NCBI GenBank assembly: GCA_020634165.1
Contig: JACKCF010000002.1
Span: 248,001 to 312,000, forward strand
Reading direction: 5' to 3'
Source of the DNA: Anaerolineaceae bacterium
GTDB lineage: Bacteria; Chloroflexota; Anaerolineae; Aggregatilineales; Phototrophicaceae
Length of the DNA stretch: 64,000 bases
Under the pieces are notes generated by a model. The model made no database searches. It saw only the letters and a program-made list of their open reading frames with translations, and had not been told where the DNA came from. This document shows positions 17,841 to 24,444 of this stretch, in pieces. Within the stretch, counting starts at the first letter, position 1. Each line of letters begins with the position of its first letter. A program made the translations under genes and the position numbers.

Positions 17841-19142
17841 ATGATGCGCCGAACGCTACTTATGCTGGTGGTGTTGGTTTGCGTGTTGCCTGTTGCCATT
17901 GGCATCAGCGCGCAGGATGATATCACCCTCGATTTTTACTTCCCGACAGCCGTTGACGGCCCGATTGTTTCAACGATTGAGGGCTACGTCGCCCAATTTA
18001 ACGAAGCCAACCCAGGCATTACCGTCGTCCCCAGCTACACCGGCAGCTATACCCAGACCCGCGACACCATCGTGGCCGAAGGGATGGAGCCGATTGTCGA
18101 TGTCGCCGTGATGCTGTCGACCGACCTCTACAGCTTCATTCAGGAAGAAACCATCGTGCCAGCCCAATCCTTCATCGACACGATGGACGACCCCGCCGCT
18201 TTCGTTGACGATTTCTTCCCGGCGATGCTGTTGAACAGCCGTGACGCCGATGGCACCATCTGGTCGATTCCTTTCCAGCGCAGCAGTGTGGCCCTGTACT
18301 ACAATGCTGACCTGTTTGAAGCCGAAGGCATCGCCGTCCCGACCAATACCGAAGAACTGATCGCTGCCGCCCAGGCCCTACAGACCGAAGATCGCGCGGG
18401 TCTGCTGATTCCGGTCGCGGGTGGCTTCCCGACCTGGATGTATCAGGCTTTCGCCGCTGGTTTTGGTCAGCCGCTCACGGCTGAGGACCCGTCGGTGGTC
18501 AACTTCAACAGCGAAGCCAGCCTTGATGCGGTTACTTTCCTGACGCTGGTGGGAACGTCCGCTGAAGATGGCGGTTACGGCGTCGGCCCGGCAGGTGGCA
18601 GCGCCTGGGGCGAAACACCGACTGCATTCCTGGCAGGCCAGGCCGCGATGATCTACCACACTTCTGGTAGTCTGAGCAACCTGCTGAACAATGCCGACTT
18701 CACCGTAGGTGTCGCCTTCGCACCCTCTGGCCCAGAAGGCCCGGCAACGGTGCTCGGTGGTGGCAACATGTACATCTTCGATGATGGCAGCAAAACCCAG
18801 GAAGAACTGGACGCCGCGTGGGCATTTGTCGAGTTTATGTCCTCACCAGAAATTCAATCTGACTGGGGAGTTGCCAGCGGTTATGTCGCTGCCCGCCAGA
18901 GCGCCTGGGATATGGAACCACTCGCCAGCCGTGTGGAAGAATTCCCGCAATATGGTGTGACCCGCGATCAGCTTGATGTCGCCGTTATGGAATTCTCCAG
19001 CTACGACAGCATCAACATTGATGGCATCGTGAACTCCACCCTGAGCGGCATCCTCAGCGGCGAAGTTCCGCTGGAAGAAGCGCAGGCCACGCTGGACACG
19101 GCACAGGCCCAGATTGACGGTCTGCTGGATGCCTACCGTTAA
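17841..19142 (+). CDS. sugar ABC transporter substrate-binding protein, family 1
   Basis: A 433-residue secreted protein from the ATG at 17841, with an AGGAGAG ribosome site at 17829-17835; the upstream in-frame start at 17772 is not preferred. The Sec signal MMRRTLLMLVVLVCVLPVAI ends at SAQ/DD. The SBP_bac_1 fold is shown by FYFPTAVDGPIVSTIEGYVA near the N terminus, the SIPFQRSSVALYYNADLF motif in the centre and AWAFVEFMSSPEIQSDW towards the end. The SIPF...LYYN motif resembles sn-glycerol-3-phosphate (UgpB) and oligosaccharide binders. It is followed by two CUT1 permeases without an ATPase. Confidence 0.93.
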   Translation: MMRRTLLMLVVLVCVLPVAIGISAQDDITLDFYFPTAVDGPIVSTIEGYVAQFNEANPGITVVPSYTGSYTQTRDTIVAEGMEPIVDVAVMLSTDLYSFIQEETIVPAQSFIDTMDDPAAFVDDFFPAMLLNSRDADGTIWSIPFQRSSVALYYNADLFEAEGIAVPTNTEELIAAAQALQTEDRAGLLIPVAGGFPTWMYQAFAAGFGQPLTAEDPSVVNFNSEASLDAVTFLTLVGTSAEDGGYGVGPAGGSAWGETPTAFLAGQAAMIYHTSGSLSNLLNNADFTVGVAFAPSGPEGPATVLGGGNMYIFDDGSKTQEELDAAWAFVEFMSSPEIQSDWGVASGYVAARQSAWDMEPLASRVEEFPQYGVTRDQLDVAVMEFSSYDSINIDGIVNSTLSGILSGEVPLEEAQATLDTAQAQIDGLLDAYR

Positions 19143-19172
19143 ACAGGTCGTGCGCTGAGGCAAGTCATTTTA

Positions 19173-19198
19173 AGGGGTGAGGCGCGAGCCTTGCCCCT
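19173..19198 (+). repeat. palindromic hairpin between binding-protein and permease genes
   Basis: AGGGGTGAGGC (19173-19183) and GCCTTGCCCCT (19188-19198) form an 11-bp stem (two G-T wobbles) with a GCGA loop. It lies 30 bp after the binding-protein stop. Such hairpins often make expression of the binding protein exceed that of the permeases. It is related to the AGGGGCAAGGC palindromes at 37073 and 63823. Confidence 0.6.
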
Positions 19199-19284
19199 GT
19201 TTGGTTTTACATACCGGACATAGCTTGCCGGACGAATGCCATGCGCGCTATGATCCACCCATTCTATCGGGCGAAGAGCAGGCT

Positions 19285-20202
19285 ATGAGCGAACATCTCC
19301 CAGAAAAAACCCGTAACTGGTCGGTACTCACACCCTATTTGCTCGTCGCGCCGACAGTCATTCTGGTATTCCTGTTCACCGTCTACCCCTCATTCCAGAC
19401 GATCTACCAGAGCCTGTTCCAGCCAGGGCTTTCGCGCAGTGATCCGCCAATTTTTGTGGGCCTGCAAAACTATGTCGATCTGTTCGACAGCACCCACTTC
19501 CTCGGCTCGCGCCTGATGCTCATCTTCCGCAACACGTTGGTCTTCGCCGGAGCAACGGTCGCCATCAGCCTGCCGATTGCGCTGGTGATGGCCCTGCTCG
19601 TCAATCGGCGCGTTCGTGGGTTGGCACTGTGGCGCTTCAGCTTCTTCTATCCGACGGTGCTGCCGCTGATCGGTGCCGCCAGCATCTGGGCCTTTTTGTA
19701 TGCTGATACGGTCGGCCTGATAAACACGGTGCTGCGCTCGCTTGGCCTGCCCTCCGTGAACTGGACGGGCGACCCCAATGTGGTGCTGCTCTCGGTGACA
19801 GTCGTCAATATCTGGAAGCAGACAGGCTTCTACATGATTTTCTATCTCGCCGGATTGCAAAGCATTCCGCGTGATATTTACGAAGCCGCCGCCCTGGATG
19901 GCGCGGGTTACTTCCAGCAATTATTCCGGCTGACGCTGCCCCTGCTGCGGCGCACCACGCTCTTCCTGCTGATTGTCTCCTTCACCTATGCCTTCCAGAC
20001 CGTCGAACATCTGCAAGTGCTCAACCAGGGCAATCCAGCCGATAGGGGCAACCTGCTGCTGTATTTTGTCTTCCAGTTGATCGGCTCGCGGCGCAACCTG
20101 GGCTATGTCAATGCCATCACCGTGATCCTGGTCGGGCTGCTGCTGATCTTCACCATCAGCAACTTCCTGATATTTGAGCGAGGGGGCGACGATGACCAGT
20201 GA
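19285..20202 (+). CDS. sugar ABC transporter permease, CUT1 (UgpA/MalF type)
   Basis: A 305-residue protein from the ATG at 19285 (MSEHLPEKTR); an upstream GTG at 19177 lies inside the palindrome and is unlikely. Six helices are expected, the first being LLVAPTVILVFLFTVYPSF. The cytoplasmic EAA loop is EAAALDGAGYFQQLFRLTLP. It pairs with the overlapping downstream permease to form the pore for the substrate bound by the protein at 17841. No cognate ATPase gene is adjacent. Confidence 0.92.
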   Translation: MSEHLPEKTRNWSVLTPYLLVAPTVILVFLFTVYPSFQTIYQSLFQPGLSRSDPPIFVGLQNYVDLFDSTHFLGSRLMLIFRNTLVFAGATVAISLPIALVMALLVNRRVRGLALWRFSFFYPTVLPLIGAASIWAFLYADTVGLINTVLRSLGLPSVNWTGDPNVVLLSVTVVNIWKQTGFYMIFYLAGLQSIPRDIYEAAALDGAGYFQQLFRLTLPLLRRTTLFLLIVSFTYAFQTVEHLQVLNQGNPADRGNLLLYFVFQLIGSRRNLGYVNAITVILVGLLLIFTISNFLIFERGGDDDQ

Positions 20203-21052
20203 GCGCAATCGTTGGAGCATCGTCGCGGATGTGCTGACAGGGCTGCTGGCACTGATCTGGCTGCTGCCGCTGATCTTCACCATCCTCATGAGCCTGCGTC
20301 CATCCAATGTGCCGATTACGGTCGGCAATATCTTCATCGGCTGCGGACCATTTGAAGAGCTGGATGTGCTGTGCCGTTTCACGCTCGATAACTATTACGA
20401 GGCCTGGTTGGTCGCGCCCTGGTTACAACACCTGCTGACGAGTGTGCTGGTCGTCATCGGCGTACTGGGGGTGCAGATGATTACCATGACGCTAGCCGGA
20501 TATGCCTTCGCCAAGCTGCGCTTTAGAGGGCGGGGCCTGCTGTTGGGGTTCATCCTGCTGCAGTTGATGATCCCAACGGGCGTTCTGCTCGTCCAGAACC
20601 TGACGCTGGTGCGCGAACTGGGCGTGTTCGATACCCGCTGGGCCTTGATGATGCCCTACTGGGGAACGGCCTTTGGCGTGCTGCTCATCCGCCAGACATT
20701 CCGCGGGGTGCCGACTGATCTCGAAGAAGCCGCCCGCATCGATGGCGCCAATACGCTGCAAATTCTGGCGCGGGTCTATGTGCCGCTGTCGCTCCCGACC
20801 TATGTGGCCTTCGCGCTGGTCTCCATCAGTGCCCGCTGGAACGAATTCCTGTGGCCGTTCATCGCCACACGTACGGCAGAAGTTCGTCCGCTGACGGTGG
20901 CACTCAACCAGCTTTACCAGACGACCGAGGTTGGGGCGCAGTACGGCGAATTAATGGCGGGAACGCTGCTGGTAATCGCGCCGTTGGTGGTGCTGTTCCT
21001 GCTGTTCCAGCGCCGCTTCATCGAGAGCTTCGCCAGCAGTGGGATTAAGTAA
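20192..21052 (+). CDS. sugar ABC transporter permease, CUT1 (UgpE/MalG type)
   Basis: A 286-residue protein from the ATG at 20192, with a GAGGGGG ribosome site just upstream and an 11-bp overlap with the previous gene; a TTG at 20174 is possible but weaker. The EAA loop is EAARIDGANTLQILARVYVPL and the C terminus RRFIESFASSGIK matches the MalG-type end FVEGLTAGAVKG in position. A cysteine-containing insert (FIGCGPFEELDVLCRF) follows TM1 and is not typical. It is the last gene of the operon. Confidence 0.92.
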   Translation: MTSERNRWSIVADVLTGLLALIWLLPLIFTILMSLRPSNVPITVGNIFIGCGPFEELDVLCRFTLDNYYEAWLVAPWLQHLLTSVLVVIGVLGVQMITMTLAGYAFAKLRFRGRGLLLGFILLQLMIPTGVLLVQNLTLVRELGVFDTRWALMMPYWGTAFGVLLIRQTFRGVPTDLEEAARIDGANTLQILARVYVPLSLPTYVAFALVSISARWNEFLWPFIATRTAEVRPLTVALNQLYQTTEVGAQYGELMAGTLLVIAPLVVLFLLFQRRFIESFASSGIK

Positions 21053-21251
21053 CTGATTGCTGAGTCTGATTGCTGCTGTAGAGAGCATCCTAATGCGTTT
21101 TTATTGCCGTATAGCGCAGCAAAAGTCTATTTCTCAAATTCATTTTTTAACCCATAAGGGTCTAATACAGGTCAAAAAGGGTCATTTTTGCGTTTTTCTG
21201 CCATATTATGCTGCATAGCGAGAAAAAAGTTTTGTTCAGTTTTTGGTCGGA

Positions 21252-21292
21252 CCTCACCCCTAAATCCCCTCTCCGTGATGAGAGGGGACTTT
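21252..21292 (+). repeat. interspersed repeat B, copy 1
   Basis: The segment contains AATCCCCTCTCCG (21263-21275), and the complement of CCCCTCTC follows in GAGAGGGG, making a hairpin. The same 13-mer followed by a similar AGAG-ACTT tail occurs at 27074-27100. It lies in a gene-free stretch (21053-21699) made largely of such repeats. Confidence 0.7.
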
Positions 21293-21368
21293 TACACGCT
21301 GCTGGCTAGATTGGGATTTCGACATGATGACGTACTCCTCTCGCTGTGGAGAGGGTAGCATATTTGGG

Positions 21369-21399
21369 GCGTGAAATGCGTTCCATATGGTACGATTTT
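21369..21399 (+). repeat. 31-bp direct repeat with CCATATGG core, copy 1
   Basis: An exact 31-bp match to 21638-21668. Its centre is the palindrome CCATATGG in GCGTTCCATATGGTACG. It is followed by a run of related 8-9 bp units of the type GGCACAAAGA. Confidence 0.85.
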
Positions 21400-21489
21400 T
21401 GGGTTTTCACCACCGAGGCACAAAGAGCACAAAGAAAAGATCATTTGAGAATCTATCCGAACAATCAGGTAGCGCGCGATTTCAAAACT

Positions 21490-21536
21490 GACCCCTATCC
21501 TCGGTCCTTCCCCCGTGAGGTGGAAGGATGCCTTTC
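21490..21536 (+). repeat. interspersed repeat A, copy 1
   Basis: About 46 bp whose reverse complement recurs at 27123-27167 with a few substitutions. The centre is a hairpin, CCTTCC paired with GGAAGG. Confidence 0.75.
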
Positions 21537-21637
21537 TTAGCTCCTTGGCAGCAGGCAAAAATTCCTTCATACAATATGGATTGCGAGCCAAAGGATTGTG
21601 CAAAAGATGTAAGGGGTGAAATAAGGTCCGTTGTGGA

Positions 21638-21668
21638 GCGTGAAATGCGTTCCATATGGTACGATTTT
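21638..21668 (+). repeat. 31-bp direct repeat with CCATATGG core, copy 2
   Basis: Identical over 31 bp to 21369-21399. Like copy 1, it is followed by an 8-bp-period repeat (CGCAGAGA units), here interrupted by the IS110 element at 21702. Confidence 0.85.
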
Positions 21669-21682
21669 GGGAATTTAAGAGC

Positions 21683-21701
21683 CTAACGCAGAGACGCAGA
21701 G
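21683..21701 (+). repeat. 8-bp-period repeat that is the IS110 target (left half plus core)
   Basis: The sequence CTAACGCAGAGACGCAG followed by the AG core (21700-21701; CT on the other strand) continues beyond the element at 22964 as AG then GCGCAAAGGCATAGAG. Joined, the units read CGCAGAGA, CGCAGAGG, CGCAAAGG, so the periodicity is restored when the element is removed. Confidence 0.8.
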
Positions 21702-21716
21702 ATACGGTGTTAAAAG

Positions 21717-22715
21717 TCAAGCAGTAAGAAGTAGATCAGGATAAGTCGGATCATAGTCACGGTGCTTGACAACGCAGGCCCAGGCGAGATGAACCAACTT
21801 ACGAGCAACAGCGATGCGGGCAACTTGCTTGACTTTACCCTGACCGACTTTCTTGTTGTAGAACGCTTTGAGAGTGGGATTGAATTGGATGGCAGCGCCT
21901 GCGGCCATATAGAGAGCTTGTCGCAGTTTGGGATGCCCACCACCGATAGTAGAGCGCTTGTGTAGGCTACGACCAGACTGACGGTGGTGAGGAACGAGTC
22001 CCGCATAAGCAGCCGCCTGCTGTGGCGTATCACAGCGCGAGAAAGCCTGGGTCGTGACCAGCAACCAGGCAGTGGTGACTGTGCCCATACCTGGAATCGA
22101 GAGGAGATGTTGGGCAGCTTGTTGCCATTGGGAATCAGAGGCCAGCAGCAATTCAATCTGTTCAAGTAGCTGCTTGGCTTGTTTTTTGAGAGTGGCAATA
22201 TGCCGTTTGACCTGAGTGATAATGGCTGTTGGTGCATGAGGATCGTGCTGCAAGGCATGCAATCGATTACGCTCCTGAGTCGCCATTTTCAGTAGATCAT
22301 CGCGACGCTCCAACACATGTCGCAACTGGTGACAGATGGTAGCTGGCGGTGTCCACAGGTCAGGGCAGATCAGACGAGCGAAGTCAGACAACAACTGGGC
22401 ATCGACCGCGTCCGTTTTACTTCGCTTCAATTGCATTTGACCAAAACGTCTGGCTTGCATAGGATTGATCACACTCACGCAATACCCAAGCTCATGCAGG
22501 AACAAAGCAAGCTTGAGCCAGTAGTTGCCTGTCGCTTCCATGACGATATGAATGTGTTTAGGGGCTACGATTTGACTTAAGGTCTGATGTAGGTGCTCAT
22601 AATCGCTGAGGGTCTGGGCTAACGCCATCTGGCCTGTTTGCTTGGTCTGTGTTACTTGCCAGTAAAGGGACAAACTTTCAGCTGCAATATCGATACCGAT
22701 ATATAGTTTGAACAT
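21717..22715 (-). CDS. IS110-family transposase (RNA-guided recombinase)
   Basis: A 332-residue protein. The N-terminal RuvC-like DEDD domain has D9 in GIDIAAESLSLYW, E60 in VMEATGNYW, and D102/D105 in RSKTDAVDA. The C-terminal transposase_20 domain has the helix-hairpin-helix segment LLSIPGMGTVTTAWL near 204-218. The conserved AYAGLVPHHRQSGRSLHKRS near 236-255 contains serines expected to include the nucleophile. IS110 enzymes join target and donor DNA using a bridge RNA encoded in the same element. The gene is full length with no frameshift. Confidence 0.96.
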   Translation of the reverse strand: MFKLYIGIDIAAESLSLYWQVTQTKQTGQMALAQTLSDYEHLHQTLSQIVAPKHIHIVMEATGNYWLKLALFLHELGYCVSVINPMQARRFGQMQLKRSKTDAVDAQLLSDFARLICPDLWTPPATICHQLRHVLERRDDLLKMATQERNRLHALQHDPHAPTAIITQVKRHIATLKKQAKQLLEQIELLLASDSQWQQAAQHLLSIPGMGTVTTAWLLVTTQAFSRCDTPQQAAAYAGLVPHHRQSGRSLHKRSTIGGGHPKLRQALYMAAGAAIQFNPTLKAFYNKKVGQGKVKQVARIAVARKLVHLAWACVVKHRDYDPTYPDLLLTA

Positions 22716-22767
22716 GATGCCACTCTTTCCATCCTATCTTGGCCTATCTGGTACAATTTCAGCCTGT

Positions 22768-22950
22768 GAACAGAGTCGGCTCTTGCCTCATGGGATACGT
22801 CGTCTCGGCGACTGGATACGGTTCAGACTCGACTCTGTTCCGCCTTCATGTTGGCGATTATTCTCTGCGTCGTAGTCTGTGCTACTTGCCACAAAACAAC
22901 CTGACCAACTCGGCTGGCTCAGATGTCTCATACTTTAACATCTGGCCTAC
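22768..22950 (-). ncRNA. predicted IS110 bridge RNA
   Basis: Reading the minus strand from 22950, three structures follow in the order known for IS621. (1) A 5' stem-loop: CAGATGT/ACATCTG, 22938-22944 with 22920-22926. (2) A target loop: outer stem GTTGG/CCAAC (22905-22909 with 22850-22854), inner stem GTAG/CTAC (22882-22885 with 22872-22875). Its left guide is UUUUGUG (22890-22896) and its right guide GACGCAGAG (22863-22871). (3) A donor loop: outer 11-bp stem GAACAGAGTCG (22830-22840 with 22768-22778), inner stem GTCG/CGAC. Its left guide is ACCGTATC (22815-22822) and its right guide AUGAG (22787-22791). The guides match the flanks and the element ends in the required strand sense. Exact 5' and 3' ends are not known. 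Confidence 0.85.
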
Positions 22951-22981
22951 CTTCTAACATATGAGGCGCAAAGGCATAGAG

Positions 22982-23959
22982 TCAATCCTTAATATAGTCA
23001 GCATAGTCAGCAGGAAAATACCCTAGTTTTTTGAGTGCTCCATTTATTTGGTATCGAAATGAGCGTTCAGAGGATTCTCTAACCGATAGCAAAGCTGGGA
23101 TAGCACGCTTATCACCAATTTCCTCTAGAGCTGTCACTGCTAATTGCTGGAATGGCCCATTAAGGAAGTCCGTTAGTGTATCAACTGCTTTCGAACTACC
23201 TATCCACCCCAGTGCTTGAATCACGGTCGTCTCGGTTGCAAAACCAGGATGCAAATCCAGTTGCTCAATTAGTAACTCAACGGAACGCTCATCTCCCAGT
23301 TTGCCTAAAGCATGGATCGCCGAGAGTCTTGTTTTGGAGTTATCACTGTTCAAGAATGGAATAATTAATCCTAAACGTTGATCCATATCAACGACTGTAT
23401 TTGGATCGCCAAGAGCAATAATCGCACGACTCTGATTGTCACTATTATTCAGTTGTTGCTCTGCAAAAAGCGCAACACTTGGACTTGAAATATAGGACAA
23501 GGTATACATTGCCATATGTCGCACAAAAGGATTGGGGTGGGTCTGCACCCGCTCAATGAGTGGTCTAACAGCCTTTTCACCATACGAAGCCAAGGCATGG
23601 GTAATGAATGTCATTATATCTTTTATGCCTTCATCAAGACAATCAAGAAGGGGTGATAGCGCACGATCATCCTTGAAATACGCTAGTATTTGAGCTGCAT
23701 AACCTTGGTATCCAAAATTACCCGTCTTGAGTGCTTCAATGAGTACAGGAACCGCAGCATCAGGGAATTGAAGCAACGCATCTACAATTTCCTCAAATTC
23801 ATAAAACGGACCTTGATAGTTCAGTGCGGCTCTTACTAACGGCTCGATTGCGCGATCATCTCGTAATTCACCAAGGCGCTTTGCAGCCTCCATGCGTGTT
23901 TCCAAATTGGGTGAACTGAGGTTCTCTATCAGTTGGGTTACAACATCTTGCTCGTTCAT
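22982..23959 (-). CDS. HEAT-repeat protein
   Basis: A 325-residue protein from MNEQDVV (ATG at 23959); an in-frame start at 24010 would overlap the upstream DUF123 gene by 16 bp. It is almost wholly made of about nine HEAT/PBS-lyase-type repeats of 30-35 residues, with recurring patterns such as AAKRLGELRDDRAIEPLV and ALGKLGDERSVELLIEQL. These form a solenoid for protein binding, and such proteins are widespread with no defined role. It has no signal peptide. The IS110 element ends 16 bp past its stop codon and leaves the gene intact. It is more AT-rich than its neighbours. Confidence 0.85.
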   Translation of the reverse strand: MNEQDVVTQLIENLSSPNLETRMEAAKRLGELRDDRAIEPLVRAALNYQGPFYEFEEIVDALLQFPDAAVPVLIEALKTGNFGYQGYAAQILAYFKDDRALSPLLDCLDEGIKDIMTFITHALASYGEKAVRPLIERVQTHPNPFVRHMAMYTLSYISSPSVALFAEQQLNNSDNQSRAIIALGDPNTVVDMDQRLGLIIPFLNSDNSKTRLSAIHALGKLGDERSVELLIEQLDLHPGFATETTVIQALGWIGSSKAVDTLTDFLNGPFQQLAVTALEEIGDKRAIPALLSVRESSERSFRYQINGALKKLGYFPADYADYIKD

Positions 23960-23994
23960 AATTTTGCGTTCCCATAGCAAAGGTTTGAAAAAAC

Positions 23995-24438
23995 TCAAGG
24001 CACTACCCAATCCTGCACCTTGAACTCAGCCAGGGCGTTGAAGGCAGCGATTTGCGGCTTCGCTGGAAATGCGACCAGATGTGCCGGGCAGCGGCAGTCG
24101 GAGGCCCCGAAGCGAGCGACAGGAATGCTGGCGTCGGGCAGTTGCAGCAGGGTCGATGCCCAATCATGCTCAAAGCTGACATCACCCACCGCGTACCACA
24201 CCTCACGGCACACTGCCGCCTGCCGCAGATAGTCCACATGCCAGTGCGGCTTTTTCACCGGAGCCAAATGATGCTTAAGCCGCCCGCGCAGCCCACCTGA
24301 TCCCAGGGCACTGCCCGTATACACCAGCCACCCTGCCGGAAAATCAAAGGTTCCCAACCGCCCGATGGTCAGGCGGCTGGGAGCATCTAGATGGAGCAGC
24401 AGCAGATAGCTGCCTTTGCTTGCTTCGGGGAAAGTCAT
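23995..24438 (-). CDS. DUF123 family protein, GIY-YIG nuclease-like
   Basis: A 147-residue protein matching the DUF123 pattern. GSYLLLLHLD near the start is followed by GWLVYTGSALGSGGLRGRLKHH (about 35-56), the modified GIY-YIG core, then HWHVDYLR and a cysteine pair in ASDCRCPAHLVAFP. In archaea and some bacteria this domain occurs alone or fused to endonuclease III; the activity has not been proven to my knowledge. It lies 7 bp upstream of the next minus-strand gene's stop (24445), so it is probably co-transcribed with the amylase by chance of position. Confidence 0.85.
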   Translation of the reverse strand: MTFPEASKGSYLLLLHLDAPSRLTIGRLGTFDFPAGWLVYTGSALGSGGLRGRLKHHLAPVKKPHWHVDYLRQAAVCREVWYAVGDVSFEHDWASTLLQLPDASIPVARFGASDCRCPAHLVAFPAKPQIAAFNALAEFKVQDWVVP

Positions 24439-24444
24439 GCGGCG

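Larger units (their letters stand above)
21702..22963 (-). mobile_element. IS110-family insertion sequence, complete, about 1.26 kb
   Basis: The element has a transposase gene (21717-22715, minus) and a non-coding 5' end of about 250 bp carrying a predicted bridge RNA. The boundaries were set by removing the element: the flanks then rebuild an 8-bp-period repeat around a single CT core (AG on the plus strand, 21700-21701 and 22964-22965). The termini have no inverted repeats, as expected for the IS110 group. Guide segments in the RNA match both element ends and both target flanks, which independently supports these boundaries. Nothing in it looks broken, so it is probably active. Confidence 0.9.

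Noticed and set aside
21098..21250. A gene in the gap after the permease operon
   Set aside because: No frame with a ribosome site and protein-like content; only AT-rich sequence and repeats.
21700..22965. Terminal inverted repeats for the IS110 element
   Set aside because: None found at the deduced ends; the IS110 group lacks them, so their absence is expected.
22982..23959. Phycobilisome lyase identity for the HEAT-repeat protein
   Set aside because: The repeats are generic; there is no photosynthesis gene nearby and the family label reflects repeat similarity only.
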